NCBI GenBank assembly: GCA_913057515.1
Contig: CAJXOJ010000002.1
Span: 1 to 64,000 of the forward strand
Direction of reading: 5' to 3'
DNA length: 64,000 nucleotides
Source: an uncultured Cycloclasticus sp.
Lineage (GTDB): Bacteria > Pseudomonadota > Gammaproteobacteria > Methylococcales > Cycloclasticaceae
The notes beneath the pieces are model-generated. The model was given only the letters and a program-made list of their open reading frames with translations. It made no database searches and was not told where the DNA came from. Both the position numbers and the translations under genes were made by a program. This document shows, one piece after another, positions 47,089 through 56,365 of this stretch (position 1 is the stretch's first letter; each line of letters opens with the position of its first letter).

Positions 47089-48360
47089 ATGTCATTTCGT
47101 ACATCACTTAGTGGTTTAGATGCTGCTTCAAATGATCTTTCTGTTGTCGGCAACAATATTGCTAATGCCGCAACAACGGGGTTTAAAGGTTCACGTGCAG
47201 AATTTGTAGATGTGTTTGCAACAACGTTTTCAGGGGTCTCTGGTAATACTCCGGGCAGTGGTGTCCGTGTAGCATCGGTTTCACAGCAGTTTGGACAAGG
47301 GAATATCGAGTTTACTGCGAGCAACTTGGATATGGCCATTAATGGTGAAGGTTTCTTTATTGTTAACGATGATGGAACAGATAGCTACACCCGTGCTGGA
47401 GCGTTTTCAACGGACAGAGAAGGCTTCGTTATTGATAATTCGGGTCGTAACTTACAAGTATTTCCTGCAAATAGTAATGGGTCTTTCAATACGGGTACTC
47501 TTCAGTCACTACAATTGACCACCACTGATTCTCCGCCTAGAGCTACGACGAGTCTTACTCCTATCATAAACTTAAACGCTAATGAGGTGGTTCCACTCAA
47601 TGCTTTTGACCCAGTCGACGCAGACACATATAACCATTCGACGTCAACAACAGTTTATGATTCGCAAGGTAATGGCTTTCCAGCAACCATGTATTATGTG
47701 GCAAGCAACCCAGCAGCTAACGAATGGCAAGCGTACACCATCGTAGATGGAAATACGTTGACAATGACAGAGCCGGCAGGAACGACCGGACTTCCTGTTG
47801 ATTTCTTTACGTTGACCTTTAACGGGGATGGTAGCTTAGCGAGTACAACGATTGATGGTGTGGCTGATACTACACGCCAAGTTCCTTTTAATGGTTTGAC
47901 TTTGGGTAATGGAACTGACCCCATGGCGCTGACATTTGACTATGCGGATATCACTCAATACGGTGGTGACTTTTCAATTTACTCTTTAAATCAAGATGGT
48001 TTTTCATCAGGTCGTTTAAGTGGTATTGATATTGATCAAAATGGTGCTGTTTTCGCTCGCTTTACCAATGGACAATCCGATTTGTTAGGGCAGGTTGCCT
48101 TGGCATCCTTTCCAAATTCTGGGGGGTTAAACCAACTGGGTTCAACCTCTTGGGGCGAAACGTTCAGTTCAGGTGACCGGATTATTGGCTCTCCAACGAG
48201 CTCAGGATTTGGTGCGCTACAGTCGGGTGCGTTAGAAGCTTCTAATGTTGATATTGCCTCTCAACTGGTTAACTTAATTACCTCGCAACGTAATTTCCAG
48301 GCTAACGCAAAAGCGATAACAACGGAAGATACCATTCAGCAAGCTATTTTGAATATTTAG
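47089..48360 (+). CDS. flgE: Flagellar hook protein FlgE
   Basis: Main subunit of the flexible hook. SFRTSLSGLDAASNDLSVVGNNIANAATTGFK at the N-terminus and ALEASNVDIASQLVNLITSQRNFQANAKAI at the C-terminus form the conserved D0 coiled part; the middle is the surface-exposed hook domain. Length 423 aa is usual for gammaproteobacteria. AGGAGAATATT just before the ATG is a strong ribosome site, fitting the need for many copies. Confidence 0.97.
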   Translation: MSFRTSLSGLDAASNDLSVVGNNIANAATTGFKGSRAEFVDVFATTFSGVSGNTPGSGVRVASVSQQFGQGNIEFTASNLDMAINGEGFFIVNDDGTDSYTRAGAFSTDREGFVIDNSGRNLQVFPANSNGSFNTGTLQSLQLTTTDSPPRATTSLTPIINLNANEVVPLNAFDPVDADTYNHSTSTTVYDSQGNGFPATMYYVASNPAANEWQAYTIVDGNTLTMTEPAGTTGLPVDFFTLTFNGDGSLASTTIDGVADTTRQVPFNGLTLGNGTDPMALTFDYADITQYGGDFSIYSLNQDGFSSGRLSGIDIDQNGAVFARFTNGQSDLLGQVALASFPNSGGLNQLGSTSWGETFSSGDRIIGSPTSSGFGALQSGALEASNVDIASQLVNLITSQRNFQANAKAITTEDTIQQAILNI

Positions 48361-48386
48361 TTGTTTAGTTAATAAAAGGAGCTGTC

Positions 48387-49127
48387 ATGGATACTAGTTT
48401 ATACGTTGCAATGAGTGGAGCTAAACAAATATTGTTAGCACAATCTGCCAACTCCCATAATTTGGCGAACGTCAATACCACAGGGTTTAAAGCTGATTTA
48501 TCACAATTTAGAAGTATGCCTGTCTATGGCCCTGGGCACCCTTCGAGTGTATATGCGATGGCAGAACGTCCTGGTATTGATTTTGATTTAGGCACAGTGC
48601 AGCAAACAGGGCGTGAATTAGATGTCTCTATTAGTGGAGAAGGTTGGATTTCTGTAGCAGCGGCTGATGGTGGCGAAGCCTATACAAGAGCCGGAGATTT
48701 ACGGGTAACGCCAGATGGTTTATTGACCACGGGGACAGGTTTGCCGGTACTGGGCGAGAGCGGATTAATGAGTATTCCTGAAGTCGAAAAAATAGAAGTG
48801 GGTGCCGATGGAACGATTAGCGTTATTCCCCTAGGTGCAACTTCAACAGAACTGTTAGTAGTTGACAGAATTAAATTAGTGAACCCAGAGCGTGGCGAGT
48901 TAATAAAAGGTAATGATGGCCTTTTTAGAATGAAAAATGGGGCTGAAGCAGATTCAAGTGCTGATGTTTCGCTGGTTAGTGGTGCCGTTGAAGGCAGTAA
49001 TGTGAGTGTGGTAGATGCCATGGTGAATATGATTGAGTTATCAAGAAGTTTTGAGATGCAAGTAAAAGTAATGAAAACAGCCAGCGAAAATGAAGCGGCT
49101 AGTGCAAAGTTAATGAGCTTAGGATAG
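48387..49127 (+). CDS. flgF: Flagellar basal-body rod protein FlgF
   Basis: Distal rod protein of 246 aa. The N-terminus [35 protein letters not shown] and the C-terminal VEGSNVSVVDAMVNMIELSRSFEMQVKVMKTA identify FlgF; the MSGAKQ variant separates it from FlgG. AAGGAGCTGTC precedes the ATG. flgG follows 9 bases on. Confidence 0.96.
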   Translation: MDTSLYVAMSGAKQILLAQSANSHNLANVNTTGFKADLSQFRSMPVYGPGHPSSVYAMAERPGIDFDLGTVQQTGRELDVSISGEGWISVAAADGGEAYTRAGDLRVTPDGLLTTGTGLPVLGESGLMSIPEVEKIEVGADGTISVIPLGATSTELLVVDRIKLVNPERGELIKGNDGLFRMKNGAEADSSADVSLVSGAVEGSNVSVVDAMVNMIELSRSFEMQVKVMKTASENEAASAKLMSLG

Positions 49128-49136
49128 GGGAAAACG

Positions 49137-49925
49137 ATGTCAACACAAGCAATGTGGATTAGTAAAACAGGCTTAGAAGCCCAACAAACAAGAATGGCGG
49201 TTATCTCGAATAACTTGGCCAACGTCAACACCACTGGGTTCAAAAAATCACGTGCGATATTTGAAGACTTGCTATATCAAAATGTTCGTCAAGTAGGCGC
49301 GCAGAGTTCGCAAAATACTGAGTTACCAACGGGCTTACAAATTGGCACGGGTGTTCGTACCGTCGCCACCGAGAAACATCATACTCAAGGAACTATCCAG
49401 CAAACAGGGCAGTCCTTGGATATATCAGTTTCAGGACGTGGTTTCTTTCAAATATTACGCCCAGATGGTGACATCTCTTATACCCGTGACGGTAGCTTTA
49501 AGCTCGACTCAAGCGGGCAACTAGTAACCTCTGGCGGTTACCCTTTAGAACCATCCATTACCATCCCAGAGGATTCATTAAGTGTAACAATTGGTGTGGA
49601 TGGAACAGTGAGTGTTTTACAACCTGGCAGTGGTACACCATCACTGGTGGGTAATATCACTTTGGCAGATTTTGTTAACCCAACGGGGCTTGACCCTATT
49701 GGTGAAAACCAGTTTAGAGAATCGTTGTCTAGTGGCACACCAACGGTGGGAACACCGGGTGAAACGGGCGTGGGTTTAATTAGTCAAGGCTCTTTAGAAA
49801 CCTCAAACGTAAACGTTGTAGAGGAAATGGTCAGCATGATCGAAACTCAACGTGCCTATGAAATGAATTCAAAAGCGATTTCAACTTCTGACCAAATGAT
49901 GCAAGGATTAATTCAGGCCTTATAG
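49137..49925 (+). CDS. flgG: Flagellar distal rod protein FlgG
   Basis: Main distal rod subunit, 262 aa. [42 protein letters not shown] near the N-terminus and [35 protein letters not shown] at the C-terminus are nearly consensus. FlgG also has the [22 protein letters not shown] stretch specific to this rod protein. The ribosome site is GGGGAAAACG. Confidence 0.98.
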   Translation: MSTQAMWISKTGLEAQQTRMAVISNNLANVNTTGFKKSRAIFEDLLYQNVRQVGAQSSQNTELPTGLQIGTGVRTVATEKHHTQGTIQQTGQSLDISVSGRGFFQILRPDGDISYTRDGSFKLDSSGQLVTSGGYPLEPSITIPEDSLSVTIGVDGTVSVLQPGSGTPSLVGNITLADFVNPTGLDPIGENQFRESLSSGTPTVGTPGETGVGLISQGSLETSNVNVVEEMVSMIETQRAYEMNSKAISTSDQMMQGLIQAL

Positions 49926-49934
49926 GTGATTTAC

Positions 49935-50615
49935 ATGAAAAAACTTAATCTATTGATTTTGCCGTTCATATTGCCAGGTTGCGCGATGATGGACAATATG
50001 GCCAAACCAAGGCACGACGTAGAGTATGCGCCAGCTAAACCTATGTCATACCAAGTGCCGCAAAGTCATAACGGGTCAATTTATCAAGCTGGTTATGAAG
50101 TTAGTTTATTTGAAGACATTAGAGCACGTAGAATTGGCGATATTCTAATTATTAACTTGGTAGAAAAGACCGATGCCAAAAAAGAATCAGACACGGATAT
50201 CAAAAAAGGCACTACGACAAATATAGCGGCGCCAACCGTATTAGGTATGCTCGACCCTTCATTAAAAGGGCTTAACTTAAACAGTGCGTTAAGTTCATCA
50301 AATGATTTTGCTGGCGAAACGGAAAGTACACAGAAAAATAGCCTAAGCGGGAGTATTACTGTCAGCGTTGTAGATGTTCTTCCAAACGGTTATTTAAGAA
50401 TACGCGGTGAAAAACGTGTTCGCCTTAACCAGGGGAATGAATATATAAGAGTGTCTGGTATTATCCGCCCAACCGACATTAACCCCGATAACTCGGTTGA
50501 ATCTACAAAAATTGCCGATGCAACCATTATGTATACAGGCGAAGGTGCGCTAGCGGATGCTAACAAAATTGGTTGGTTAGCTCGTTTCTTTATTAGCGCA
50601 GTATTCCCGTTCTAA
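49935..50615 (+). CDS. flgH: Flagellar L-ring lipoprotein FlgH
   Basis: Outer-membrane lipoprotein that forms the L ring. The signal sequence ends in a lipobox LPGCAMM, with the Cys to be acylated. Conserved pieces are [47 protein letters not shown] and [18 protein letters not shown]. The track begins at a GTG at 49926; I choose the ATG at 49935 (MKKLNLLIL, 226 aa), preceded by AGGTGAT. Confidence 0.96.
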   Translation: MKKLNLLILPFILPGCAMMDNMAKPRHDVEYAPAKPMSYQVPQSHNGSIYQAGYEVSLFEDIRARRIGDILIINLVEKTDAKKESDTDIKKGTTTNIAAPTVLGMLDPSLKGLNLNSALSSSNDFAGETESTQKNSLSGSITVSVVDVLPNGYLRIRGEKRVRLNQGNEYIRVSGIIRPTDINPDNSVESTKIADATIMYTGEGALADANKIGWLARFFISAVFPF

Positions 50616-50625
50616 GGAGTTTATT

Positions 50626-51738
50626 ATGAATATGAAATCCCTTATATTAATGGTAGTTTTAGGCTTAATGCAAAGCACTGCCTATGCCGAACGCATAAAA
50701 GATATTGCTTCTATAACAGGTGTTCGCGCTAACCAGCTGGTGGGCTATGGTATTGTCGTTGGCCTAAATGGCACAGGTGATAAGGTTAAAGCAGGTGATT
50801 TTACTTCGCAAAGCATGCGCAGTATGTTGAGTCAAATGGGGGTTAAAATACCCGCAACGGTTCAAGTTAAATCTAAAAATATTGCTGCGGTAATTATTCA
50901 TGCAAGCCTTCCACCGTTTGCCAGCCCTGGGCAAAAAATTAATGTAACCGTTAACGCCATTGGTGAAGCCAGTAGTTTACGCGGTGGTAGTTTACTCATG
51001 TCACCACTAAAAGGTGCTGATGGTAAAGTCTACGGCATAGCCCAAGGTAACTTGGTGGTGGGTGGTTTAAGCGCATCAGGTGCCGATGGCTCCAAAGTGA
51101 GTGTTAATATTCCAACGGTTGGTAGTATTCCAAATGGTGCAACGGTTGAACGGACAGTGTATAGCCCCTTTAATGAAGGCACAACGTTAACACTTAATTT
51201 GCACACCTTTGACTTTACAACAGCTAACCGACTCGCTAATTCAATTAACCAAGCGATTGGACCGCAAACCTCGCATTCAATTAACGGTGGCAGTATTAAG
51301 GTGAATATGCCGCGTGACCCAGCGCAAAGGGTAGCATTTATGTCCTTGCTAGAAAATTTAGAAGTGCAACCCGCACAATCTGCGGCGCGTATTATTATTA
51401 ACTCAAGAACCGGTACCGTGGTTATTAACAATCAGGTAAAAGTACGTGCAGCAGCGGTATCGCATGGAAATTTAACAGTCACAATTACCGAAAGACAGAA
51501 CGTTAGCCAACCGGACGCAGGTGGCGCTTTTTCAGAAGGTGAAACGGTGGTAACGCCAGAGTCAGAAATAAATATAGTGGCTGAAGATAGTCGCATGTTT
51601 GTATTTGACCCAGGTGTCTCGCTCGATCAAATCGTTAAAGCCGTTAACCAAGTAGGGGCAGGGCCCAGTGATTTAGTGGCTATCTTAGAAGCACTAAAAG
51701 GTGCAGGCGCTTTAACCGCAGAGTTAATCGTCATTTAG
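50626..51738 (+). CDS. flgI: Flagellar P-ring protein FlgI
   Basis: Periplasmic P-ring subunit, assembled with help from FlgA. A signal peptide ([16 protein letters not shown]) is followed by the near-invariant [51 protein letters not shown] and the C-terminal [25 protein letters not shown] are also typical. Length 370 aa matches the family. Confidence 0.98.
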   Translation: MNMKSLILMVVLGLMQSTAYAERIKDIASITGVRANQLVGYGIVVGLNGTGDKVKAGDFTSQSMRSMLSQMGVKIPATVQVKSKNIAAVIIHASLPPFASPGQKINVTVNAIGEASSLRGGSLLMSPLKGADGKVYGIAQGNLVVGGLSASGADGSKVSVNIPTVGSIPNGATVERTVYSPFNEGTTLTLNLHTFDFTTANRLANSINQAIGPQTSHSINGGSIKVNMPRDPAQRVAFMSLLENLEVQPAQSAARIIINSRTGTVVINNQVKVRAAAVSHGNLTVTITERQNVSQPDAGGAFSEGETVVTPESEINIVAEDSRMFVFDPGVSLDQIVKAVNQVGAGPSDLVAILEALKGAGALTAELIVI

Positions 51739-51740
51739 TA

Positions 51741-52709
51741 ATGAATTACTCAGTCTCACAAGCCGATATCTATGCCGATTTTAATGGGCTTGCTCAATTA
51801 AAAGCAAAAGCCAGTGGTGATAATAACGAACAGCAAAATGCGCTGGGTGAAGTAGCGCGTCAATTTGAGACTATTTTTCTGAAAATGATGCTGAAAAGTA
51901 TGCGCGATACCGTGCCCGAGTCAGGCCTTGTTAATAATGACAAGACGCGTTTTTATGAGTCTATGTATGATGACCAAATATCCTTAGATTTAAGTAAACG
52001 GGGTGATTTAGGCTTGGCGCAGATGATTGTTAATCAAATGGGTGAATCAGGTGCTCCCAAAACTAATAGAACCTTTGATGGTTTAGCTAGTTATCGGCAA
52101 ACAGCTGTTCAGCAAAAAGCCCCACATACTCCTCACGAACGGGTGGAATTACCCCGCGTGATCGCTGGTACGAAACCGCTTAGTACGGGTATAAACTCTA
52201 TTGAAGAGTTTGTTAATACCTTAATTGAGCCCGCCAAAAATGCCGCCAAGGCGCTAGGTGTTGATGCGCAAGTGCTGCTCGCGCAATCCGCCTTAGAAAC
52301 GGGATGGGGTAAGCACATCATGAAGGATCAAACTGGGCAAAGTAGCCATAATATGTTTGGTATAAAAGCATCACGTGGCTGGCAGGGTAAAACGGTCAAT
52401 GTGCAAACGGTTGAATATGAAGCAGGCATAGCACAAAAGCGTCAGGCGACATTTCGTGCCTATGATAACTATGAAGACAGTTTTAATGATTACGTGCAGT
52501 TTTTAAAACAAAATCCGCGTTATGCAGAAACCCTATCTAAAGTTGATTCTAATGAAGCGTTTGTAAAAGGTTTGCAAAAAGCAGGTTACGCAACAGACCC
52601 CGCCTACGCGAAAAAAATTATGTCCATCCTAGGGCGTGAACAATTGTCATCAATTGAAAGACCTTCAGTAAATTTAACTCAAGCCGATACAAGGCTTATA
52701 GGGGGTTAA
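51741..52709 (+). CDS. flgJ: Peptidoglycan hydrolase / rod-cap protein FlgJ
   Basis: Dual-function protein of 322 aa. The N-terminal rod-cap domain (ALGEVARQFETIFLKMMLKSMRDTVP, MYDDQISLDLSKRGDLGLAQMIV) scaffolds the rod, and the C-terminal glucosaminidase domain opens the cell wall. The catalytic Glu is in LAQSALETGWGK. It starts 2 bases after the flgI stop. Both domains are complete, as in other beta- and gammaproteobacteria. Confidence 0.97.
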   Translation: MNYSVSQADIYADFNGLAQLKAKASGDNNEQQNALGEVARQFETIFLKMMLKSMRDTVPESGLVNNDKTRFYESMYDDQISLDLSKRGDLGLAQMIVNQMGESGAPKTNRTFDGLASYRQTAVQQKAPHTPHERVELPRVIAGTKPLSTGINSIEEFVNTLIEPAKNAAKALGVDAQVLLAQSALETGWGKHIMKDQTGQSSHNMFGIKASRGWQGKTVNVQTVEYEAGIAQKRQATFRAYDNYEDSFNDYVQFLKQNPRYAETLSKVDSNEAFVKGLQKAGYATDPAYAKKIMSILGREQLSSIERPSVNLTQADTRLIGG

Positions 52710-52743
52710 GTGAATAAAGGGCAAACGATAGCGAGTAAACATC

Positions 52744-54672
52744 ATGGCTGATCTATTATTAACCGGCTTATCGGGTTTAACGGCATTTAAAAACGTATTG
52801 ACCACAACGGGTCACAATATTACTAATGCCACAACCGAAGGCTATAGTCGTCAAAAGGTTAGTTTAGAAACACAAACGCCACAGTTTAGTGGGGCTGGAT
52901 ACGTTGGGTCGGGCGTTTTTACATCATCAATCACTCGTCAATACGATAGTTTTTTGTCCACAGAATTTAGAAATAGCAATTCAGCAGCGTCAGAGTTAGA
53001 CACTTATTATGAATTCGCCAGTCAAATTGACTCTGTGTTGGCAAACCCAACAGTGGGGTTAAGTGGAGCCTTACAAGAGTTTTTTAACTCAATTCAAGAT
53101 GTTGCTGCAGATCCTTCCTCAATTCCAGCTAGGCAAGTTATGCTGTCTGAGGGCGAAGCGCTAGAAAACCGTTTTAGCACCATGGATAACCTGTTTGATG
53201 ATATTACCCTTCGGGTGAATAACCGCCTGGCTGATACGGTAACAGATATCAATTTATTATCTGAGAATATTGCGAGCATAAATCAAAAAATTGTTGATGC
53301 GGCTGGTAAAGGGCAAATGCCCAATGACTTGTTGGATCAACGAGATCACCTAATTGATCAGCTTGCTTCCAAAGTTAACGTGAGCACCAGTGTGCAAACG
53401 GATGGAGCGGTTAATGTGTTTGTGGGTAGTGGTCAGTCTTTAGTGTTGGGCTCTCGTAGTAACCAGCTCGGACTAGAACCAGCGGGCTTTGATGCAAGCG
53501 CATTAACCATAGTCTTCAAAGAGCAAACCGCTAATGTGGATATTACGAGGTTTATGACCGGTGGAGAAATGGGCGGCATCGTTAGGTTTAGAGATGAAGT
53601 GCTCAACCCATCAATCAATACGTTGGGGCAAATAGCCGTTTCATTATCACACACATTTAATGAGCAACATATCAATGGTGTGGACCTAAATGGCGATCAA
53701 GGCCAAGGTTTTTTCTCTAAGCCGGGTGTCCTTATTGCGAGTGATGTCTCTAACACAGGCTCTTTAACGGTTAATTATGCCGCTGATATTTCACAATTAA
53801 CCACAAGTGACTATGTGCTGACGACCGATGCAACCAACACAAACTACACGCTGACACGGTTAACCGATAACACGCAGACGACCGCGGCTATTCCGGGTGC
53901 CCCGGGTATTATTACAGTGGATGGTTTAGAGATAGATTTAAGTGCTACCGCGGCAGCGGATGAATATAGAATTCGTCCCACACGAGATGGCGCATCAAGC
54001 TTTTCATTAAAAACGACTGACCCACGGGATATTGCTATTGGGATGCCGGTCGTTAGCAGGGCAACATCCACTAACACAGGCACAGCTAGTTTAACTGAAT
54101 TAAGTATGTCGTCTTATACTGGTGTAAGCCTTGCGGATACCAGCTTAACTTACGACAGTGCTAATGCCCAATACGATATTGTAGTGGGTGGAGTCTCTAG
54201 TGGTACATTAGCTTATGATGCTGGTACTGACAGTGGTAAAACAGTGAGCGTTGCTATAGCAGGTTTTGGTGATGTTAGCTTTGTTTTAAACGGTCAGCCT
54301 GAAGATGGCGATAGTTTTATCCTAAATGATAATGCTGCAAGCAATTTCAGCGTGGGTGATAATAGAAACGCCTTGGCTTTATCAGGCTTGCAAACCACGC
54401 AAACCATGGTAGACGGTAGCGCAAGCTACCAAGATGCGTATGGCCAAATTGTGGCTGATGTGGGGCGTAAAACAAGATCAGCAGAAGTGAATGGTGCTGC
54501 ACAGCAAGGGTTTTTAAACCAAGCAATAGCAGCAAAAGATTCGGTAAGTGGGGTTAACTTAGATGAAGAAGCAGCGAATCTTGTGCGTTTTCAACAAGCA
54601 TATCAAGCAGCTAGCCAAGTGGTGCTAACCTCACGTACCATTTTTGACACCTTACTAGGAGCCTTTAGATAA
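52744..54672 (+). CDS. flgK: Hook-filament junction protein FlgK (HAP1)
   Basis: First junction protein between hook and filament. N-terminal GLSGLTAFKNVLTTTGHNITNATTEGYSRQKV and C-terminal VSGVNLDEEAANLVRFQQAYQAASQVVLTSRTIFDTLLG are diagnostic. The 642 aa length reflects a large variable middle region (about 330-540) exposed on the surface. FlgN, encoded at 41928-42425, should be its export chaperone. It is followed within 1 base by flgL. Confidence 0.97.
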   Translation: MADLLLTGLSGLTAFKNVLTTTGHNITNATTEGYSRQKVSLETQTPQFSGAGYVGSGVFTSSITRQYDSFLSTEFRNSNSAASELDTYYEFASQIDSVLANPTVGLSGALQEFFNSIQDVAADPSSIPARQVMLSEGEALENRFSTMDNLFDDITLRVNNRLADTVTDINLLSENIASINQKIVDAAGKGQMPNDLLDQRDHLIDQLASKVNVSTSVQTDGAVNVFVGSGQSLVLGSRSNQLGLEPAGFDASALTIVFKEQTANVDITRFMTGGEMGGIVRFRDEVLNPSINTLGQIAVSLSHTFNEQHINGVDLNGDQGQGFFSKPGVLIASDVSNTGSLTVNYAADISQLTTSDYVLTTDATNTNYTLTRLTDNTQTTAAIPGAPGIITVDGLEIDLSATAAADEYRIRPTRDGASSFSLKTTDPRDIAIGMPVVSRATSTNTGTASLTELSMSSYTGVSLADTSLTYDSANAQYDIVVGGVSSGTLAYDAGTDSGKTVSVAIAGFGDVSFVLNGQPEDGDSFILNDNAASNFSVGDNRNALALSGLQTTQTMVDGSASYQDAYGQIVADVGRKTRSAEVNGAAQQGFLNQAIAAKDSVSGVNLDEEAANLVRFQQAYQAASQVVLTSRTIFDTLLGAFR

Positions 54673-54673
54673 C

Positions 54674-55969
54674 ATGAATAGAATCTCCACAAGCTTAACT
54701 CACCAGCAGGGTATCAACTCTATTCTCCAGCAGCAAACGAAGGTTAATCATACACAACAGCAAATCTCATTAGGTAAGCGTATTATTACCCCCTCTGATG
54801 ACCCAGCTGGTAGTGTCCAATTGCTTGACTTGAGCCAGGCACTGAGCAGGTTAGAGCAATTTCAAGCCAATAATGATTATGCCGTTAATAGACTGAGCAC
54901 GTCTGAAAGTACCCTGCAAAGTGTTACATCAAATTTGCAACGAGTAAGGGAATTAGCTGTGCAAGGGTTTAATGATGTAAATACCCCAACGGATAAAAAA
55001 TCCATTGCTGAAGAAATGTATCAGCGGCTGGATGAAATACTCGCACTAGCCAATACTAAAGATGCTAATGGTGATTATTTATACGCGGGTTTTAAAACAC
55101 AAACTAAACCGTTTACTGGAACATCGGATTCCGGTATTTACACCTACCAAGGCGATCAGTCACAGCGCTTTATTGAAATTGGAGAAGACCGAAGCTTAGC
55201 GGATGGAAACTCAGGTGCCGAAGTGTTTTTTAACCTACAGGATAAAAACGGCAACCCAGAAGACATTTTTAGCACCTTATATGCCTTAGCAAACGACTTA
55301 TCAACCAATAAAGCGCCAGCAGAAGAAATGGCGTTTACGATAAATGGCGTGTTAACAGATTTAGATACAGAAACACTCACCATAAATGGCTTAACGTATG
55401 AATTTGATAATGATGGTAGCGTAGGCACGAGCGTTGTAGATGGCGTAACCGTACCTAACATTATTGTTGATATTAGTGATATACCCGGAGCACCTGCTAT
55501 ACCGTTAACCAGTGATGAAATTGCAACAAACTTGGCGGCTGCCATTAGTAATCAGCAAACCTTGGGTAATACTGATATTACCGTTAGTGTTACGGGTAAT
55601 GAGCTGCAGCTGCTAGCAGGTGCTGAAGGTGAAGGCGGCTTAAGCTTTACCGATGGCGCAACGACAGGGGATATCACTGTGACCGAGCAAATATCTATAC
55701 CCTTATACGACCACCTCGATCAAATAGACACCGCGCTAAGCCGAATACTAGATGTGCGTTCACAAATTGGCGCGCGCTTAAACGTATTAGATAGCCAAGA
55801 TGAAACGAATCAAGATTTTATACTTAGCTTAGAGCAAACAAAATCGCAAATAGCCGATATCGACATAGCAGAAGCCATTAGCCGGTTTAACTTTCAAATT
55901 GTATCGCTACAGGCAGCGCAACAAGCTTATGTAAAAGTTCAAAATTTATCTTTGTTTAATCTGTTATAA
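54674..55969 (+). CDS. flgL: Hook-filament junction protein FlgL (HAP3)
   Basis: Second junction protein, homologous to flagellin. The N-terminus MNRISTSLTHQQGINSILQQQTKVNHTQQQISLGKRI with TPSDDPAGSVQLLDL, and the C-terminus ISRFNFQIVSLQAAQQAYVKVQNLSLFNLL, are conserved. At 431 aa it is longer than E. coli FlgL (317) because of an inserted region (about 215-330) rich in acidic residues and Thr (for example NGLTYEFDNDGS). It lies immediately after flgK. Confidence 0.95.
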   Translation: MNRISTSLTHQQGINSILQQQTKVNHTQQQISLGKRIITPSDDPAGSVQLLDLSQALSRLEQFQANNDYAVNRLSTSESTLQSVTSNLQRVRELAVQGFNDVNTPTDKKSIAEEMYQRLDEILALANTKDANGDYLYAGFKTQTKPFTGTSDSGIYTYQGDQSQRFIEIGEDRSLADGNSGAEVFFNLQDKNGNPEDIFSTLYALANDLSTNKAPAEEMAFTINGVLTDLDTETLTINGLTYEFDNDGSVGTSVVDGVTVPNIIVDISDIPGAPAIPLTSDEIATNLAAAISNQQTLGNTDITVSVTGNELQLLAGAEGEGGLSFTDGATTGDITVTEQISIPLYDHLDQIDTALSRILDVRSQIGARLNVLDSQDETNQDFILSLEQTKSQIADIDIAEAISRFNFQIVSLQAAQQAYVKVQNLSLFNLL

Positions 55970-56246
55970 AAAACGACAATACGACACGCACCCCAAGCTA
56001 CAAAGTACATCTCAATCAGCTAGCAAGGAAAACCATTAGTTAGGCAGACGCATAAAGCGCAATACGCTAAAGCCCAAAGATAACGACAGGGTGATGGTGT
56101 GAGATGGATGTTGATTGTTGAGCTTACAAGGTCCAGCCCAGCTGAGGCAGAAACTTAATCTAATGAAAAGAAGGCGGATTGATATCTTGTAATTTGTGAT
56201 GCACGTCATAATTCTCTGCCTGTTTAAAAAACTTTTAAATAAACGC

Positions 56247-56273
56247 TAAAGGAAACTTTCTGAAGGCCGATAA
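56247..56273 (+). promoter_or_regulatory. Sigma-28 (FliA) promoter for flagellin
   Basis: TAAA (56247-56250), a 15-base spacer and a perfect GCCGATAA (56266-56273) match the sigma-28 consensus exactly. Transcription should start near 56280, giving a leader of about 85 bases before fliC. Confidence 0.93.
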
Positions 56274-56335
56274 GCTAATCGGAGACGGTAAATACCTAGC
56301 TAGACTAAAAGATATATCCGTCAGTTTTAAATAAG

Positions 56336-56351
56336 GTAAGCGTTGGCTTAC
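56336..56351 (+). promoter_or_regulatory. Hairpin directly upstream of the fliC ribosome site
   Basis: GTAAGC-GTTG-GCTTAC forms a perfect 6-bp stem with a four-base loop, followed at once by AAAGGAG, the ribosome site of fliC. Further upstream in the same leader GACGG and CCGTC (56284 to about 56322) can also pair. Such stems commonly protect or regulate flagellin mRNA; the effect here is inference. Confidence 0.65.
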
Positions 56352-56365
56352 AAAGGAGCAATAAA

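Larger units (their letters stand above)
55970..56365. other. Intergenic region before fliC
   Basis: Nearly 400 bases between flgL and flagellin. The right 120 bases hold the sigma-28 promoter and a structured leader (listed separately). In the left 275 bases I see no ORF and no clear terminator for flgL. Confidence 0.7.

Noticed and set aside
48680-49243. 187-aa minus-strand ORF across flgF and flgG
   Set aside because: Antisense to two conserved flagellar genes; no start signal and no family resemblance.
52710-52743. GG...GC pair with 12-base spacing before flgK resembling a sigma-54 site
   Set aside because: The flanking bases (AGGGCAAACGATAGC) do not match TGGCA/TTGC, so it is likely chance; flgK is probably read from upstream.
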